A stretch of DNA of 64,000 nucleotides. It comes from Streptococcus suis (GTDB taxonomy: Bacteria > Bacillota > Bacilli > Lactobacillales > Streptococcaceae). The notes under the pieces are model-generated. The model saw only the letters and a program-made list of their open reading frames with translations. It made no database searches and was not told where the DNA came from. Shown in pieces: positions 50,394 to 58,699 of the stretch (position 1 is its first letter; each line of letters opens with the position of its first letter). Location of the stretch: positions 1 to 64,000 of the forward strand of contig NZ_POQQ01000084.1 of NCBI RefSeq assembly GCF_002964575.1. Reading direction: 5' to 3'. The position numbers were made by a program, and so were the translations under genes.

Positions 50394-51749
50394 TTGGCAG
50401 ACTTAGATGAATTGCGGGTGCAACCGCAGGATATTTTGGCTGAACAGTCGGTCTTGGGAGCTATTTTCCTGGATGAAGGCAAGTTGGTCTTTGTTCGTGA
50501 ATATATCGAGGCAGAGGATTTTTTCAAGCATGCCCATAAGCTGATTTTCAAAGCCATGATTGCCCTTTCTGATAAGAATGAAGCCATTGATGCGACCACC
50601 ATGCGGAACTATTTGGTCAACCATGGTGATTTGGAAAATATCGGTGGTTTGGCATACTTGGCTGAAATTATCAGTTCCGTACCGACGGCGGCCAATGCGG
50701 AATTCTATGCCAAGATTGTTGCTGAAAAATCAAATCTCCGTAAGTTGATTGCTCGTTTGACGGATGCAGTTAATCAGGCTTATGAGGGTGCGGATGGTTC
50801 AGATGACATTATCGCCAATGCTGAAAAAGCCCTAATTGATGTAAGCGAAGGTGCTAGTCGAAGTGGTTTCAAGCGGATTGATGATGTTTTGAATATCAAC
50901 TTTGACAATCTTGAAACCCGTGCCAAGCAGACATCGGACATTACAGGTATTGCGACTGGCTATCCTGCCCTCGATGCTATGACAACGGGTCTGCATGAGG
51001 AAGAGCTGATTATTCTTGCGGCTCGTCCTGCGGTTGGTAAGACGGCCTTTGCTCTCAATATTGCTCAGAATATTGGTACAAAATTAGGTTTGACCGTCGC
51101 CATCTTTTCTTTGGAGATGGGTGCGGAGAGCTTGGTGGACCGTATGTTGGCTTCTGAGGGAGTTATCAATTCGCGTTCCATTCGTACGGGTCATTTGACG
51201 CAGGAAGAGTGGAACAAGTATATGGTGGCTCAGGCCAATTTGGCTCGGGCAAGCATCTACATTGATGATACACCTGGTATCAAGATTACAGAAATCCGTT
51301 CGCGGTCACGAAAGTTGGCTCAGGAAACTGGAAATCTGGGCTTGATCTTGATTGACTATCTCCAGTTGATTACTGGAACTGGTCGTGAAAACCGGCAACA
51401 AGAGGTTTCGGAGATTTCCCGTCAGTTGAAGATTTTGGCTAAGGAATTGAAAGTTCCAGTTATCGCCCTTAGTCAGTTGTCGCGTGGTGTGGAGCAACGT
51501 CAGGACAAGCGTCCCGTCTTGTCCGATATTCGTGAATCTGGGTCTATCGAGCAGGATGCGGATATCGTTGCCTTCTTATATCGTGATGATTACTATGAGC
51601 GTGGTGAGCAGGAAGAGGGTGCTATTCCTAACAATACGGTTGAAGTCATCATCGAGAAAAACCGTTCCGGTGCGCGTGGTACCGTGGAATTGATGTTCCA
51701 AAAAGAATACAATAAATTTGCAAGTATTTCCAAGAGAGAGGATGGATAG
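50394..51749 (+). CDS. dnaC: Replicative DNA helicase (DnaB family)
   Basis: Hexameric helicase at the replication fork, called DnaC in Firmicutes. The 451 residues begin at a TTG with GAGGAGGTGAAA upstream. An N-terminal helical domain is followed by a RecA-like core with Walker A ARPAVGKTA, Walker B LILIDYLQL and the arginine-finger region ending KNRSGARGTVEL. It precedes veg by 3 bp. Confidence 0.97.
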   Translation: MADLDELRVQPQDILAEQSVLGAIFLDEGKLVFVREYIEAEDFFKHAHKLIFKAMIALSDKNEAIDATTMRNYLVNHGDLENIGGLAYLAEIISSVPTAANAEFYAKIVAEKSNLRKLIARLTDAVNQAYEGADGSDDIIANAEKALIDVSEGASRSGFKRIDDVLNINFDNLETRAKQTSDITGIATGYPALDAMTTGLHEEELIILAARPAVGKTAFALNIAQNIGTKLGLTVAIFSLEMGAESLVDRMLASEGVINSRSIRTGHLTQEEWNKYMVAQANLARASIYIDDTPGIKITEIRSRSRKLAQETGNLGLILIDYLQLITGTGRENRQQEVSEISRQLKILAKELKVPVIALSQLSRGVEQRQDKRPVLSDIRESGSIEQDADIVAFLYRDDYYERGEQEEGAIPNNTVEVIIEKNRSGARGTVELMFQKEYNKFASISKREDG

Positions 51750-51752
51750 AGA

Positions 51753-52004
51753 ATGAGTGATGCATTTACAGATGTTGCTAAGATGAAGCAAATCAAACAA
51801 GATATTAAAGACCACGAGGGACAAATTGTCGAGTTGACCCTTGAAAATGGTCGGAAGCGTGAGAAAAATAAGCAAGGTCGGATTACAGAAGTTTATCAGT
51901 CTTTGTTTATCGTTGAATTTGAAGATCCAAACAATACTTTTGTAGAATCTTATACCTACTCGGATGTATTGACGGAGAAAATCTTAATTCATTACTTGGA
52001 TTAG
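51753..52004 (+). CDS. veg: Veg family protein
   Basis: 83 residues with the Veg signature (Veg/DUF1021): DHEGQIVELTLENGRKR and YQSLFIVEFEDP near the middle. In Bacillus, Veg influences biofilm matrix genes; its role in streptococci is unclear. It ends with a terminator and is probably the last gene of the gdpP-rplI-dnaC run. Confidence 0.85.
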   Translation: MSDAFTDVAKMKQIKQDIKDHEGQIVELTLENGRKREKNKQGRITEVYQSLFIVEFEDPNNTFVESYTYSDVLTEKILIHYLD

Positions 52005-52011
52005 GAATGGG

Positions 52012-52034
52012 AGCCTGTGTTTGCAGGCTTTTTT
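52012..52034 (+). terminator. Terminator of the gdpP-veg run
   Basis: AGCCTG pairs with CAGGCT across TGTTTG, followed by TTTTT. Confidence 0.8.
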
Positions 52035-52057
52035 GTATGCTTTAACCAAACTATATA

Positions 52058-52086
52058 TTGACTAAGATAAAGCAGTGTGTTACAAT
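52058..52086 (+). promoter_or_regulatory. Promoter of the ccdA-thioredoxin pair
   Basis: TTGACT (52058-52063) is 17 bp from TACAAT (52081-52086). AAAGGAG and the ATG follow. Confidence 0.8.
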
Positions 52087-52143
52087 ATTAGTACATAAAA
52101 ACGTTTTCAATAACATTTGTGTGCGAGATAGAAAGGAGTTTGT

Positions 52144-52839
52144 ATGGACTTGCAATGGTTTACATTTTTGGCTCTGTTTGCTGAGGGGCTTTTGTCTTTT
52201 CTTTCTCCCTGTGTTCTGCCAATTCTCCCTATCTATATTAGTTTGTTGGCAGGTGGAGCTGAAGGGAAAGAGGGGGAGAGAAATGTCCTGGTTAATACGC
52301 TGAGTTTTGTGGTTGGGATTGCTGTGACCTTCTTCTTATTAGGCTTTGCCTCTAGTTTACTGAGCAGGGTCTTACAAGCCAATGCTCAAGTCTTGCAAAT
52401 CATCAGTGGTCTGCTGATTATTCTCATGGGGATTTTGCAGTTGGGCTGGTTCAATATTCCCATGTTGGAGCGTGAATTTTCTGCGAGAAACAAGGTCTAT
52501 CAGGCAGGGAAACAGGTCACTCCTTTTTTAGCTTTTTTGATGGGCTTTACCTTTAGTTTTTCTTGGACACCATGTATCGGTCCGATTCTGGCTTCTGTAT
52601 TTATCTATGCTAGCAGTCAGGAGGGCTGGTTGAGTGGTATCTTGCTGTTGGTTTATTGTCTTGGTTTTATTCTTCCCTTTATTTTGGTTGCCTTTTTTTC
52701 TCAGAAAATGTTGGCTTTCTTCAAGAATAATCGGCACTATTTGGCTTGGACCAAGCGTATTTCAGGTTATCTATTGCTCTTGATTGGCTTGAGTATTTTA
52801 ACAGGTTTCTTCCAGCATCTTGTTCGTTTTTTCCAGTAG
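52144..52839 (+). CDS. CcdA-type thiol-disulphide transmembrane protein
   Basis: 231 residues with about six membrane segments. The redox Cys are in SFLSPCVLPILPIY (helix 1) and SFSWTPCIGPIL (helix 4), the pattern of CcdA/DsbD-type proteins that carry electrons from cytoplasmic thioredoxin across the membrane. It pairs with the thioredoxin-like lipoprotein that follows after 18 bp. Confidence 0.92.
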   Translation: MDLQWFTFLALFAEGLLSFLSPCVLPILPIYISLLAGGAEGKEGERNVLVNTLSFVVGIAVTFFLLGFASSLLSRVLQANAQVLQIISGLLIILMGILQLGWFNIPMLEREFSARNKVYQAGKQVTPFLAFLMGFTFSFSWTPCIGPILASVFIYASSQEGWLSGILLLVYCLGFILPFILVAFFSQKMLAFFKNNRHYLAWTKRISGYLLLLIGLSILTGFFQHLVRFFQ

Positions 52840-52857
52840 GATAGAAAGGATTTGTTT

Positions 52858-53421
52858 ATGAAAAAGTTGCTATCTATTATCGCTTGCTTACTTGCTTCCT
52901 GTTTTGTGTTGACGGCTTGTTCTTTGTTACCATTGGTAAGTCCGTCTTCTACGGAGTCAACTTTACAGGCTAATCAACCTGTCACGCTAGATTTTTCCCT
53001 AAAGGATAAGGATGGAAATGATGTCAATCTGGCAGATTACAAGGGGAAGAAGATTTATATCAATGTTTGGGCGACCTGGTGTGGTCCTTGTCAGAGAGAA
53101 ATCCCAGAATTGGAGGAGGTCTATCAAGAGTATAAGGATAAGGAAGATTTTGTCTTTTTGTCGATTACGTCACCTGAGGATGCTGAGTTTGAGAATACCA
53201 ATCCTGCGGATGTGAGCAAGGCTGAGATTTTAGAGAAGGCTAGTGAGCTAGGGGCGACTTATCCTGTCTTGTTTGATACAAAAGATCAGGCGATGACACA
53301 GTTTGGCATTGCTGCTTTTCCGACTCATATCCTCATAAATAGTGATGGAACCCTCAAGGTTTCCTTTGCAGGACAGGTTCAAAAGGATAAATTGGTCCAA
53401 CTATTGGAAGAAATGCAATAA
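52858..53421 (+). CDS. Thioredoxin-like lipoprotein (TlpA/ResA type)
   Basis: 187 residues from ATG 52858 (AAAGGA upstream). The lipobox LTAC (Cys near 21) anchors it outside the cell. The thioredoxin fold has the active site WATWCGPCQREIPELEE and cis-Pro loop FPTHILI. It receives electrons from the CcdA-type partner and probably reduces or protects exported proteins. In pneumococcus similar pairs support methionine sulfoxide reductase; no msrAB lies next to it here. Confidence 0.92.
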   Translation: MKKLLSIIACLLASCFVLTACSLLPLVSPSSTESTLQANQPVTLDFSLKDKDGNDVNLADYKGKKIYINVWATWCGPCQREIPELEEVYQEYKDKEDFVFLSITSPEDAEFENTNPADVSKAEILEKASELGATYPVLFDTKDQAMTQFGIAAFPTHILINSDGTLKVSFAGQVQKDKLVQLLEEMQ

Positions 53422-53426
53422 GAAGG

Positions 53427-53456
53427 ATGAAAAAGGCTTTACAGAGCCTTTTTTTT
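53427..53456 (+). terminator. Terminator of the thioredoxin lipoprotein gene
   Basis: AAAAAGGCTTTACAGAGCC followed by eight T, shortly after the stop codon. Confidence 0.8.
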
Positions 53457-53461
53457 GTGCT

Positions 53462-53628
53462 ATACTAACCTTTGTGCGAAATAACAGCAGAGCAAAATGA
53501 AGCTCGTCAACAGAAGGTCAGCAAGAAGAGTAATCGTTGCTGTTTCGATGAAGGCCTCCTGCACGAATCAGGTTTGCTTAAAACGTTATTTCCTACAATA
53601 ATATTTTTTATTTTAGGAGGACATAACT
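53462..53628 (+). promoter_or_regulatory. Structured leader of rpsD (probable S4 autoregulation)
   Basis: 167 bases without a credible gene. GAAATAAC (53479-53486) can pair with GTTATTTC further down (53584-53591), enclosing several smaller stems, and AGGAGG precedes the ATG. Firmicute rpsD mRNAs carry a leader bound by S4 that blocks translation; this fits by position and pairing, but no fold was computed. Confidence 0.6.
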
Positions 53629-54240
53629 ATGTCACGTTATACAGGACCATCTTGGAAACAAGCTCGTCGTCTTGGCTTGTCATTGACAGGTACAGGTAAA
53701 GAATTGGCACGTCGTAACTACGTACCAGGTCAACACGGACCAAACAACCGTTCTAAATTGTCAGAATACGGTTTGCAATTGGCTGAGAAACAAAAATTGC
53801 GTTTCTCTTACGGTTTGGGTGAAAAACAATTCCGTAACTTGTTCGTACAAGCTACTAAAATCAAACAAGGTACTCTTGGTTTCAACTTCATGCTTCTTTT
53901 GGAGCGTCGTTTGGATAACGTCGTTTACCGTCTTGGTTTGGCAACTACTCGTCGTCAAGCACGTCAATTCGTAAACCACGGTCACATCCTTGTTGACGGC
54001 AAACGCGTTGATATCCCATCATTCCGCGTTGAAGTTGGTCAAGTTATCTCAGTTCGTGAGAAGTCAATCAAAGTTCCAGCTATCCTTGAAGCTGTTGAAG
54101 CAACTCTTGGCCGTCCAGCTTTCGTATCATTCGATGCTGAAAAGCTTGAAGGTTCATTGACTCGCTTGCCAGAACGCGACGAAATCAACCCAGAAATCAA
54201 CGAAGCTCTTGTCGTAGAATTCTACAACAAAATGCTTTAA
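53629..54240 (+). CDS. rpsD: 30S ribosomal protein S4
   Basis: 203 residues beginning [15 protein letters not shown], with an S4 domain ([23 protein letters not shown]). A primary 16S-binding protein and translational autoregulator. Codon usage is strongly biased, as for highly expressed genes. Monocistronic. Confidence 0.98.
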   Translation: MSRYTGPSWKQARRLGLSLTGTGKELARRNYVPGQHGPNNRSKLSEYGLQLAEKQKLRFSYGLGEKQFRNLFVQATKIKQGTLGFNFMLLLERRLDNVVYRLGLATTRRQARQFVNHGHILVDGKRVDIPSFRVEVGQVISVREKSIKVPAILEAVEATLGRPAFVSFDAEKLEGSLTRLPERDEINPEINEALVVEFYNKML

Positions 54241-54363
54241 TTTTAAGAAATATCTTACAGAAAGCCTACAACAGTGGGCTTTTTGCTTTGTCTTAAAATG
54301 TTGATTTCTGGGTTTGCTCCCCTTTTTGCTTCCTATATGGAGATAGTGGAAGCATCCAAGTCC

Positions 54364-54527
54364 TATAGTCATTTTAATGAACTTTGATACATCGTCACTT
54401 ACGGTTTGCCCTACTTCTACGAAAGTGATTTGCTTCGAATGTCTTATTTCCAACCTAGAACAGGCTTTAGACTATTCTAGCAACCTGCACCTCGGTTCCT
54501 TGTCTGAATGCTCTTCATTTGATTATA
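54364..54527 (+). repeat. MITE-like intergenic element, family B copy 2
   Basis: Same orientation and order as the copy at 47719-47875. The left end TATAGTCATTTTAATGAACT is mirrored at the right by the complement of TATAATCAAATGAAGAGC. The central stem CTAGAACAGGCT/..ACTATTCTAG is conserved in shape with several compensated changes. It ends about 28 bp before a ComR box. Confidence 0.85.
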
Positions 54528-54555
54528 TTATAGAATACCTTAATAAAGCTAGTTA

Positions 54556-54567
54556 GACAAAAATGTC
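54556..54567 (+). promoter_or_regulatory. ComR-type box upstream of comX copy 2
   Basis: GACA-AAAA-TGTC followed by CTGTAGAAAAAT. The block from this box to the ATG is nearly the same as in front of comX copy 1, whereas sequence further upstream is unrelated. Confidence 0.75.
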
Positions 54568-54625
54568 CTGTAGAAAAATAATCCTTTTCGATAAACTTAA
54601 ACCATCAACCAAAGGAGATTATAAG

Positions 54626-55096
54626 ATGGAATTTGAAAAGGTCTATGATAGTGTAAAAGGAATTGTTAACAAGGCTCGAAAAGAGTTTTATATCAAGCTG
54701 TGGGACAGAGATGATTGGGAACAGGAAGGCATGATGACATTGTTTGAATTATTGGAAGACCAGCCGTGGTTGCTCGGTGAGCAGGCTCAACTATATTGTT
54801 ACTTCAAGGTCAAATTCCGAAATCGGATAAAGGACCGTGTTCGCAAACAGGAAAGTCAAAAGCGCAAGTTTGACCGTATGCCTCATGAGGACATCCACGA
54901 CCTATCGCATATGATCCAATCACCTGGTTTGGTTAATGATGAATTGTTGATGTTGAGAGGTGCCTTGAGAGACTATCGGAAAAATCTATCCATGGACCAA
55001 CTGGAAAATTATGAAAAATTGATAAGTGGACAATGCTTCAATGGTCGTAGGAATATGCTTCGGGATCTGCAAATACATTTAAAGGATTTTCGATGA
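54626..55096 (+). CDS. comX: Competence sigma factor ComX (SigX), copy 2
   Basis: 156 residues, identical in length to the copy at 360-830. The differences cluster in LLEDQPWLLGEQAQ, the RDYRKNLSMDQLEN segment and RRNMLRD; the core DNA-binding parts are unchanged. AAAGGAG precedes ATG 54626. It has its own ComR-type box, so both copies should respond to the pheromone. There is no rRNA promoter behind this copy; two perfect DnaA boxes follow it. Confidence 0.93.
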   Translation: MEFEKVYDSVKGIVNKARKEFYIKLWDRDDWEQEGMMTLFELLEDQPWLLGEQAQLYCYFKVKFRNRIKDRVRKQESQKRKFDRMPHEDIHDLSHMIQSPGLVNDELLMLRGALRDYRKNLSMDQLENYEKLISGQCFNGRRNMLRDLQIHLKDFR

Positions 55097-55126
55097 GGAA
55101 GCACCAGGACCATGATTTTATAAAGG

Positions 55127-55166
55127 TTATCCACAGGAAAATAAAGAATTCCACAACTTATCCACA
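55127..55166. other. DnaA-box pair outside the origin
   Basis: TTATCCACA occurs twice (55127-55135 and 55158-55166), 31 bp apart, with AATTCCACA between (55147-55155). These are perfect consensus boxes, about 41 kb from oriC. CAACTTATC (55155-55163) pairs with GATAAGTTG (55174-55182) in a stem-loop at the end. Possible DnaA titration or reactivation site. Confidence 0.75.
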
Positions 55167-55271
55167 ACTTGTTGATAAGTTGGTTAGGTTTGGTCTTTAA
55201 AACAAAAATGCCCAGCAACTTTCTTGAAAATATGATAAAATAGTAACAAATTGTGTCAAATGGAGAGAAAG

Positions 55272-56285
55272 ATGACCTTACTGAGTATTGCCATTCCGAG
55301 CTATAATTCGGAGGCCTACCTTCATTACTGTGTTCATTCCCTTGTAATGGGAGGTGACAAGGTTGAAATTCTGATTATTAACGACGGGTCGACCGATCGG
55401 ACTCAGGAAATCGCTGAGGGACTAGAGAATCAATTTTCAAACGTACGTGCCATCTATCAGGACAATAAGGGCCATGGCGGAGCTGTTAATACAGGGATAC
55501 GTGAGGCTAAGGGGAAGTACTTTAAAGTTGTAGATTCAGATGACTGGGTCGATACCAGGGCCTATTTGAAGATTTTGGAAAGTTTACAGGCCTTGGAAGA
55601 TGAAAACACACCTGTTGATGCCTTCATTTCCAACTTTGTTTACGAAAAAGAAGGGCAGTCTCGGAAGAAATCCATGTCCTATCAGGATGTCTTGCCAGAA
55701 AATCGGATTTTCGGTTGGGAAGATGTAGGTGCCTTTTCTAAGGGTCAGTACATGATGATGCATTCCCTGATTTACAGGACAGATTTATTGCGTGAGGTTG
55801 GTCTCGTTCTACCAGAGCATACCTTCTATGTGGATAATATTTTCGTATTTACTCCTTTGCAGGCTGTGAAAACCATGTTCTATCTGCCAGTAGATTTTTA
55901 TCGGTACTTTATTGGTCGAAATGACCAGTCTGTCAATGAATCTGTCATGATTAAGCGCATTGACCAGCAGTTAAAAGTCAATCGGATTTTAGTGGATGAT
56001 TTAGACTTGGAGGCGATTGATAATCCTGATTTACGAAGTTATTTGCTCAATCATGTGGAAATTACCACCATCATCTCCTGTGCTCTTCTCAATCGTGCTG
56101 GAACAGCTGAACACATGATGAAAAAACAGGAATTATGGCACTATATTCGAGATAACAATCCAGCTCTCTTTAAAATCGTTCGAAAAGGGTTACTCGGACA
56201 ATTAACTAACTTATACGGTTACCCAGGTCGAAAAATTTCCAATGCAGTCTATAAAATCGCGAAAAGAATTTATGGTTTTAACTAA
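55272..56285 (+). CDS. Family 2 glycosyltransferase
   Basis: 337 residues from ATG 55272 (GGAGAGAAAG upstream). GT-A fold with the start LLSIAIPSYNSEAYLHYC, LIINDGSTDRT and the metal-binding VVDSDDW. No membrane segment is visible, so it should act in the cytoplasm on a nucleotide sugar. Single gene with a terminator; no polysaccharide cluster around it. Confidence 0.88.
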   Translation: MTLLSIAIPSYNSEAYLHYCVHSLVMGGDKVEILIINDGSTDRTQEIAEGLENQFSNVRAIYQDNKGHGGAVNTGIREAKGKYFKVVDSDDWVDTRAYLKILESLQALEDENTPVDAFISNFVYEKEGQSRKKSMSYQDVLPENRIFGWEDVGAFSKGQYMMMHSLIYRTDLLREVGLVLPEHTFYVDNIFVFTPLQAVKTMFYLPVDFYRYFIGRNDQSVNESVMIKRIDQQLKVNRILVDDLDLEAIDNPDLRSYLLNHVEITTIISCALLNRAGTAEHMMKKQELWHYIRDNNPALFKIVRKGLLGQLTNLYGYPGRKISNAVYKIAKRIYGFN

Positions 56286-56308
56286 AACTCAGTTTCGGCT
56301 GAGTTTTT
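56286..56308 (+). terminator. Terminator of the glycosyltransferase gene
   Basis: AACTCAG-TTTCGG-CTGAGTT followed by TTT. Confidence 0.85.
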
Positions 56309-56360
56309 CTTATCGGTCTTCTAGTTAGTAGTAGCTGCTTAAAAAATAAAAGTAGGATGG

Positions 56361-56389
56361 TTGACATTTATAAACGACAAGTGTAGAAT
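56361..56389 (+). promoter_or_regulatory. Promoter of the BlaI-type operon with embedded operator (O1)
   Basis: TTGACA (56361-56366) is 17 bp from TAGAAT (56384-56389). ACGACAAGTGTAGAAT (56374-56389) fills the spacer and -10. Four more copies of this motif precede the downstream genes. BlaI/CopY-type repressors bind TACA-N2-TGTA-like sites in this place. Confidence 0.8.
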
Positions 56390-56417
56390 ATTAGAGAAAG
56401 AAGAGAGGAATTCGAGT

Positions 56418-56786
56418 ATGAATGAATTAAAACGTCTACCAGATACAGAATTTTCTGTACTAAGAACCATTTGGCACCTGCCAAATCCAGTAACTTCTGC
56501 TCAAATCATTAGCAATTTGGGTGAGGAGAATCATTGGAAACCCCAAACCTTATTGACTATTCTTGCGCGCTTGACGGAAAAAGGTTTTTTGAAGAGTGAG
56601 CGAAATGGTCGGGAACGTCATTATACGGCCATTGTGTCTGAAGAAGAATATATGGCGGTTGAAACATCAAATTTTTTAGACCGTTACCAGGGGAATTCAC
56701 TTGGTGGTTTGGTCAAAACCCTCTTCTCCTCCAATGCTTTGTCAGCCGATGAACTGGATGAGTTAAGGAGCTTGTTAAATAAATAA
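56418..56786 (+). CDS. BlaI/MecI/CopY-family repressor
   Basis: 122 residues from ATG 56418. The winged-helix N-terminal domain is typical (LPDTEFSVLRTIWHLPNPVTSAQIISNL, TLLTILARLTEKGFLKSERNGRERHY), with a C-terminal dimerisation part (about 75-122). In the Bla/Mec systems the repressor is cut after the membrane sensor fires. It lies 20 bp before an M56 membrane protease, the usual pairing. Operator-like repeats stand before this gene and before two further genes. Confidence 0.92.
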   Translation: MNELKRLPDTEFSVLRTIWHLPNPVTSAQIISNLGEENHWKPQTLLTILARLTEKGFLKSERNGRERHYTAIVSEEEYMAVETSNFLDRYQGNSLGGLVKTLFSSNALSADELDELRSLLNK

Positions 56787-56806
56787 TATATAGTTGGAGA
56801 TTTGAA

Positions 56807-58423
56807 ATGTCATCACTCATCTTACGCTTTTTCTTAATGAGCCTCTACAAATCGGCCCTGATTTTAGTGGTTAGCGGCCTGTTTATCTTATTAAAAAACA
56901 GGGTTTCAGCTAGGGTTCGGTACTTGACCTGGTTGGTCTTGTTAGCCAGTCTGATTTTTCCTTTCAGACCTCGCTTTGGTTCGGGCTTGGTAACCATTGA
57001 ACACAGTCCAAAGGCAGTATCGACTGCTGTTGAAATGACAGGTACCGTAGCTAGTTCAGTAACCGCTAGTCAACCAAGTTTGTTGGATCTCTTTCTCGGT
57101 TTGCCTTGGTTGCAGATTTTCTTGTTTGTCTGGTTCCTAGGTTTTGTGGTGGTGATTGGACGTTCGATCTTTGCCTATGTAAAATTCAGTAATCTTTTGA
57201 AGAGATGGGGGACGCCTATTTCTGATTTGAGAATTTTAGAAACTTTTTATATCATCAAAGAAGAGTTTGGTATTAAAAAGGATATTCGTCTGTTCCACTA
57301 TCCACAGGTTTCCAGTCCTATGATTTTTGGTCTGCGTCATCCGATTGTCTTGTTGCCAGCGACGGACTATACGGATGAAGAGCTGGATCTAATCTTTGAA
57401 CATGAGTTGACCCACTACAAGCATAGGGATATTTATGTCAATCTCTTGGTCTTGCTTGTAAAGGCTGCGCACTGGTTTAATCCCATTGTGGCCTTTGCCT
57501 GCAAGGAAGTACAGGAAGCTGCAGAAAGTTACTGTGATCATAGCGTTCTCAACCAACGCGATCAATCCTACCGTTCTTTCTATGGTGAAACCATTATCAC
57601 CATGATTCACAAGAGCCAACAGCCTGTTCTGCTTTCTAGTTGCTTCTATTCAAACAAGTTTAACCTCAAGCGTCGTATTATTGCGATCATGGATAACCGT
57701 ATTCCCATGCGTTCACTTGGCTTGTTGGTGACAACTTTTATGACTCTTGCCCTGGTCTTTTCAGGTTCCATTTTTGTGGTGGCAATGACAGAAGATCAAG
57801 TTAATCAGGTTATTCAAGAGGAAGGTTTGACCGATAAGCAAGCCTTAGAGGCGGCACTAAAAGACCAGAACTTCAAGCAAACAGATGTTAAAGATGTTAA
57901 GGTGACAGAGGGAGCGGATTACTGTTTGGTTGAATTTTCTAAGGGGGAAACGCGTTACCATATCCAAGTTGATAAATTGACCAAACAGGTAAGGAAAGTG
58001 GAAAAAGAAACCTTGAAACTTGTGTCATCATCATCTTCAACGACAAAATCTTCATCAACAACCACAACGACTACAAAGGCATCTTCAACTGCAACCAGCA
58101 CAGCAAGCTCCACGATAGCGACTACAACAACCACAACAAATGCTGGTAATGCTGGAGTGACTTCAAATGGTTCTGCAACTACTAATTCTCAAGCTCCAGC
58201 CTCAAGTGTAGTGGAAACGCCTGTAGTTACTGAAACTCCAACCACAACCTATACCCCTCCGGCTACAACATCTACTCCAACCACGACTTACACCCCTCCG
58301 GCGACAACCTATACTCCTCCGGCTACCTACACACCGCCTGTAGACACCAGTGACGATGTAGATGTCAGCGATGATACAGATGATGTAGATACCAGTGATG
58401 ATACAGATGATTCTGATGACTAA
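56807..58423 (+). CDS. M56-family (BlaR1-type) membrane metalloprotease with PepSY-like sensor and acidic tail
   Basis: 538 residues. Four membrane segments surround a cytoplasmic M56 domain with zinc motif HELTH (199-203) and a downstream EAAESYCDH. The last membrane helix is at about 305-325. Outside it follow a PepSY-like domain (about 328-400: LTDKQALEAALKDQNF, then YHIQVDKLTKQVRKVEKE), a Ser/Thr-rich linker, TYTPPATT-type repeats and a DTSDD-rich acidic end. The penicillin-binding domain of BlaR1 is absent, so the signal is probably not a beta-lactam. No LPXTG sorting motif is present. Confidence 0.87.
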   Translation: MSSLILRFFLMSLYKSALILVVSGLFILLKNRVSARVRYLTWLVLLASLIFPFRPRFGSGLVTIEHSPKAVSTAVEMTGTVASSVTASQPSLLDLFLGLPWLQIFLFVWFLGFVVVIGRSIFAYVKFSNLLKRWGTPISDLRILETFYIIKEEFGIKKDIRLFHYPQVSSPMIFGLRHPIVLLPATDYTDEELDLIFEHELTHYKHRDIYVNLLVLLVKAAHWFNPIVAFACKEVQEAAESYCDHSVLNQRDQSYRSFYGETIITMIHKSQQPVLLSSCFYSNKFNLKRRIIAIMDNRIPMRSLGLLVTTFMTLALVFSGSIFVVAMTEDQVNQVIQEEGLTDKQALEAALKDQNFKQTDVKDVKVTEGADYCLVEFSKGETRYHIQVDKLTKQVRKVEKETLKLVSSSSSTTKSSSTTTTTTKASSTATSTASSTIATTTTTTNAGNAGVTSNGSATTNSQAPASSVVETPVVTETPTTTYTPPATTSTPTTTYTPPATTYTPPATYTPPVDTSDDVDVSDDTDDVDTSDDTDDSDD

Positions 58424-58430
58424 CCCCAAG

Positions 58431-58454
58431 CACCTCTGATTAGAGGTGTTTTTT
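58431..58454 (+). terminator. Terminator of the BlaI-M56 operon
   Basis: CACCTCT-GATT-AGAGGTG followed by TTTTTT. Confidence 0.9.
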
Positions 58455-58571
58455 GATATACTTGCATAGCATAATCATTGTGTAATATGAGAATAGGTGA
58501 GCTACCACGGTATTTTTTTTACTCTTAGAAGACAATCTTTAAAAAATTTTTACTTTTTTGAGTTTTTAGGC

Positions 58572-58673
58572 TTGACTTTTTAAAACGACAAGTGTAGAAT
58601 ATATTTATACTACAGTTGTAGAAAATGAGTGGGTGACCACTCTATTCTAAAATTCAAAAAACGACAAATGTAG
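58572..58673 (+). promoter_or_regulatory. Promoter and three operators (O2-O4) of the PepSY gene
   Basis: TTGACT (58572-58577) is 17 bp from TAGAAT (58595-58600), with ACGACAAGTGTAG (O2, 58585-58597) overlapping the -10 just as in the repressor promoter. O3 is CTACAGTTGTAG (58610-58621); O4 is CGACAAATGTAG (58662-58673). A stem-loop GAGTGG-GTGA-CCACTC (58627-58642) lies between O3 and O4 and could terminate or attenuate. Confidence 0.78.
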
Positions 58674-58699
58674 AAAAAACAAAAAAAATGGAGTTTATT

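Noticed and set aside
53472-53699. 75-codon frame across the rpsD leader
   Set aside because: It overlaps the rpsD start in another frame and its sequence fits a structured leader better than a protein.
58021-58423. Thr/Ser/Pro and Asp-rich end of the M56 gene as a frameshift artefact
   Set aside because: The frame continues from the PepSY-like domain through regular repeats to a stop just before a strong terminator, so it looks like a real protein end.
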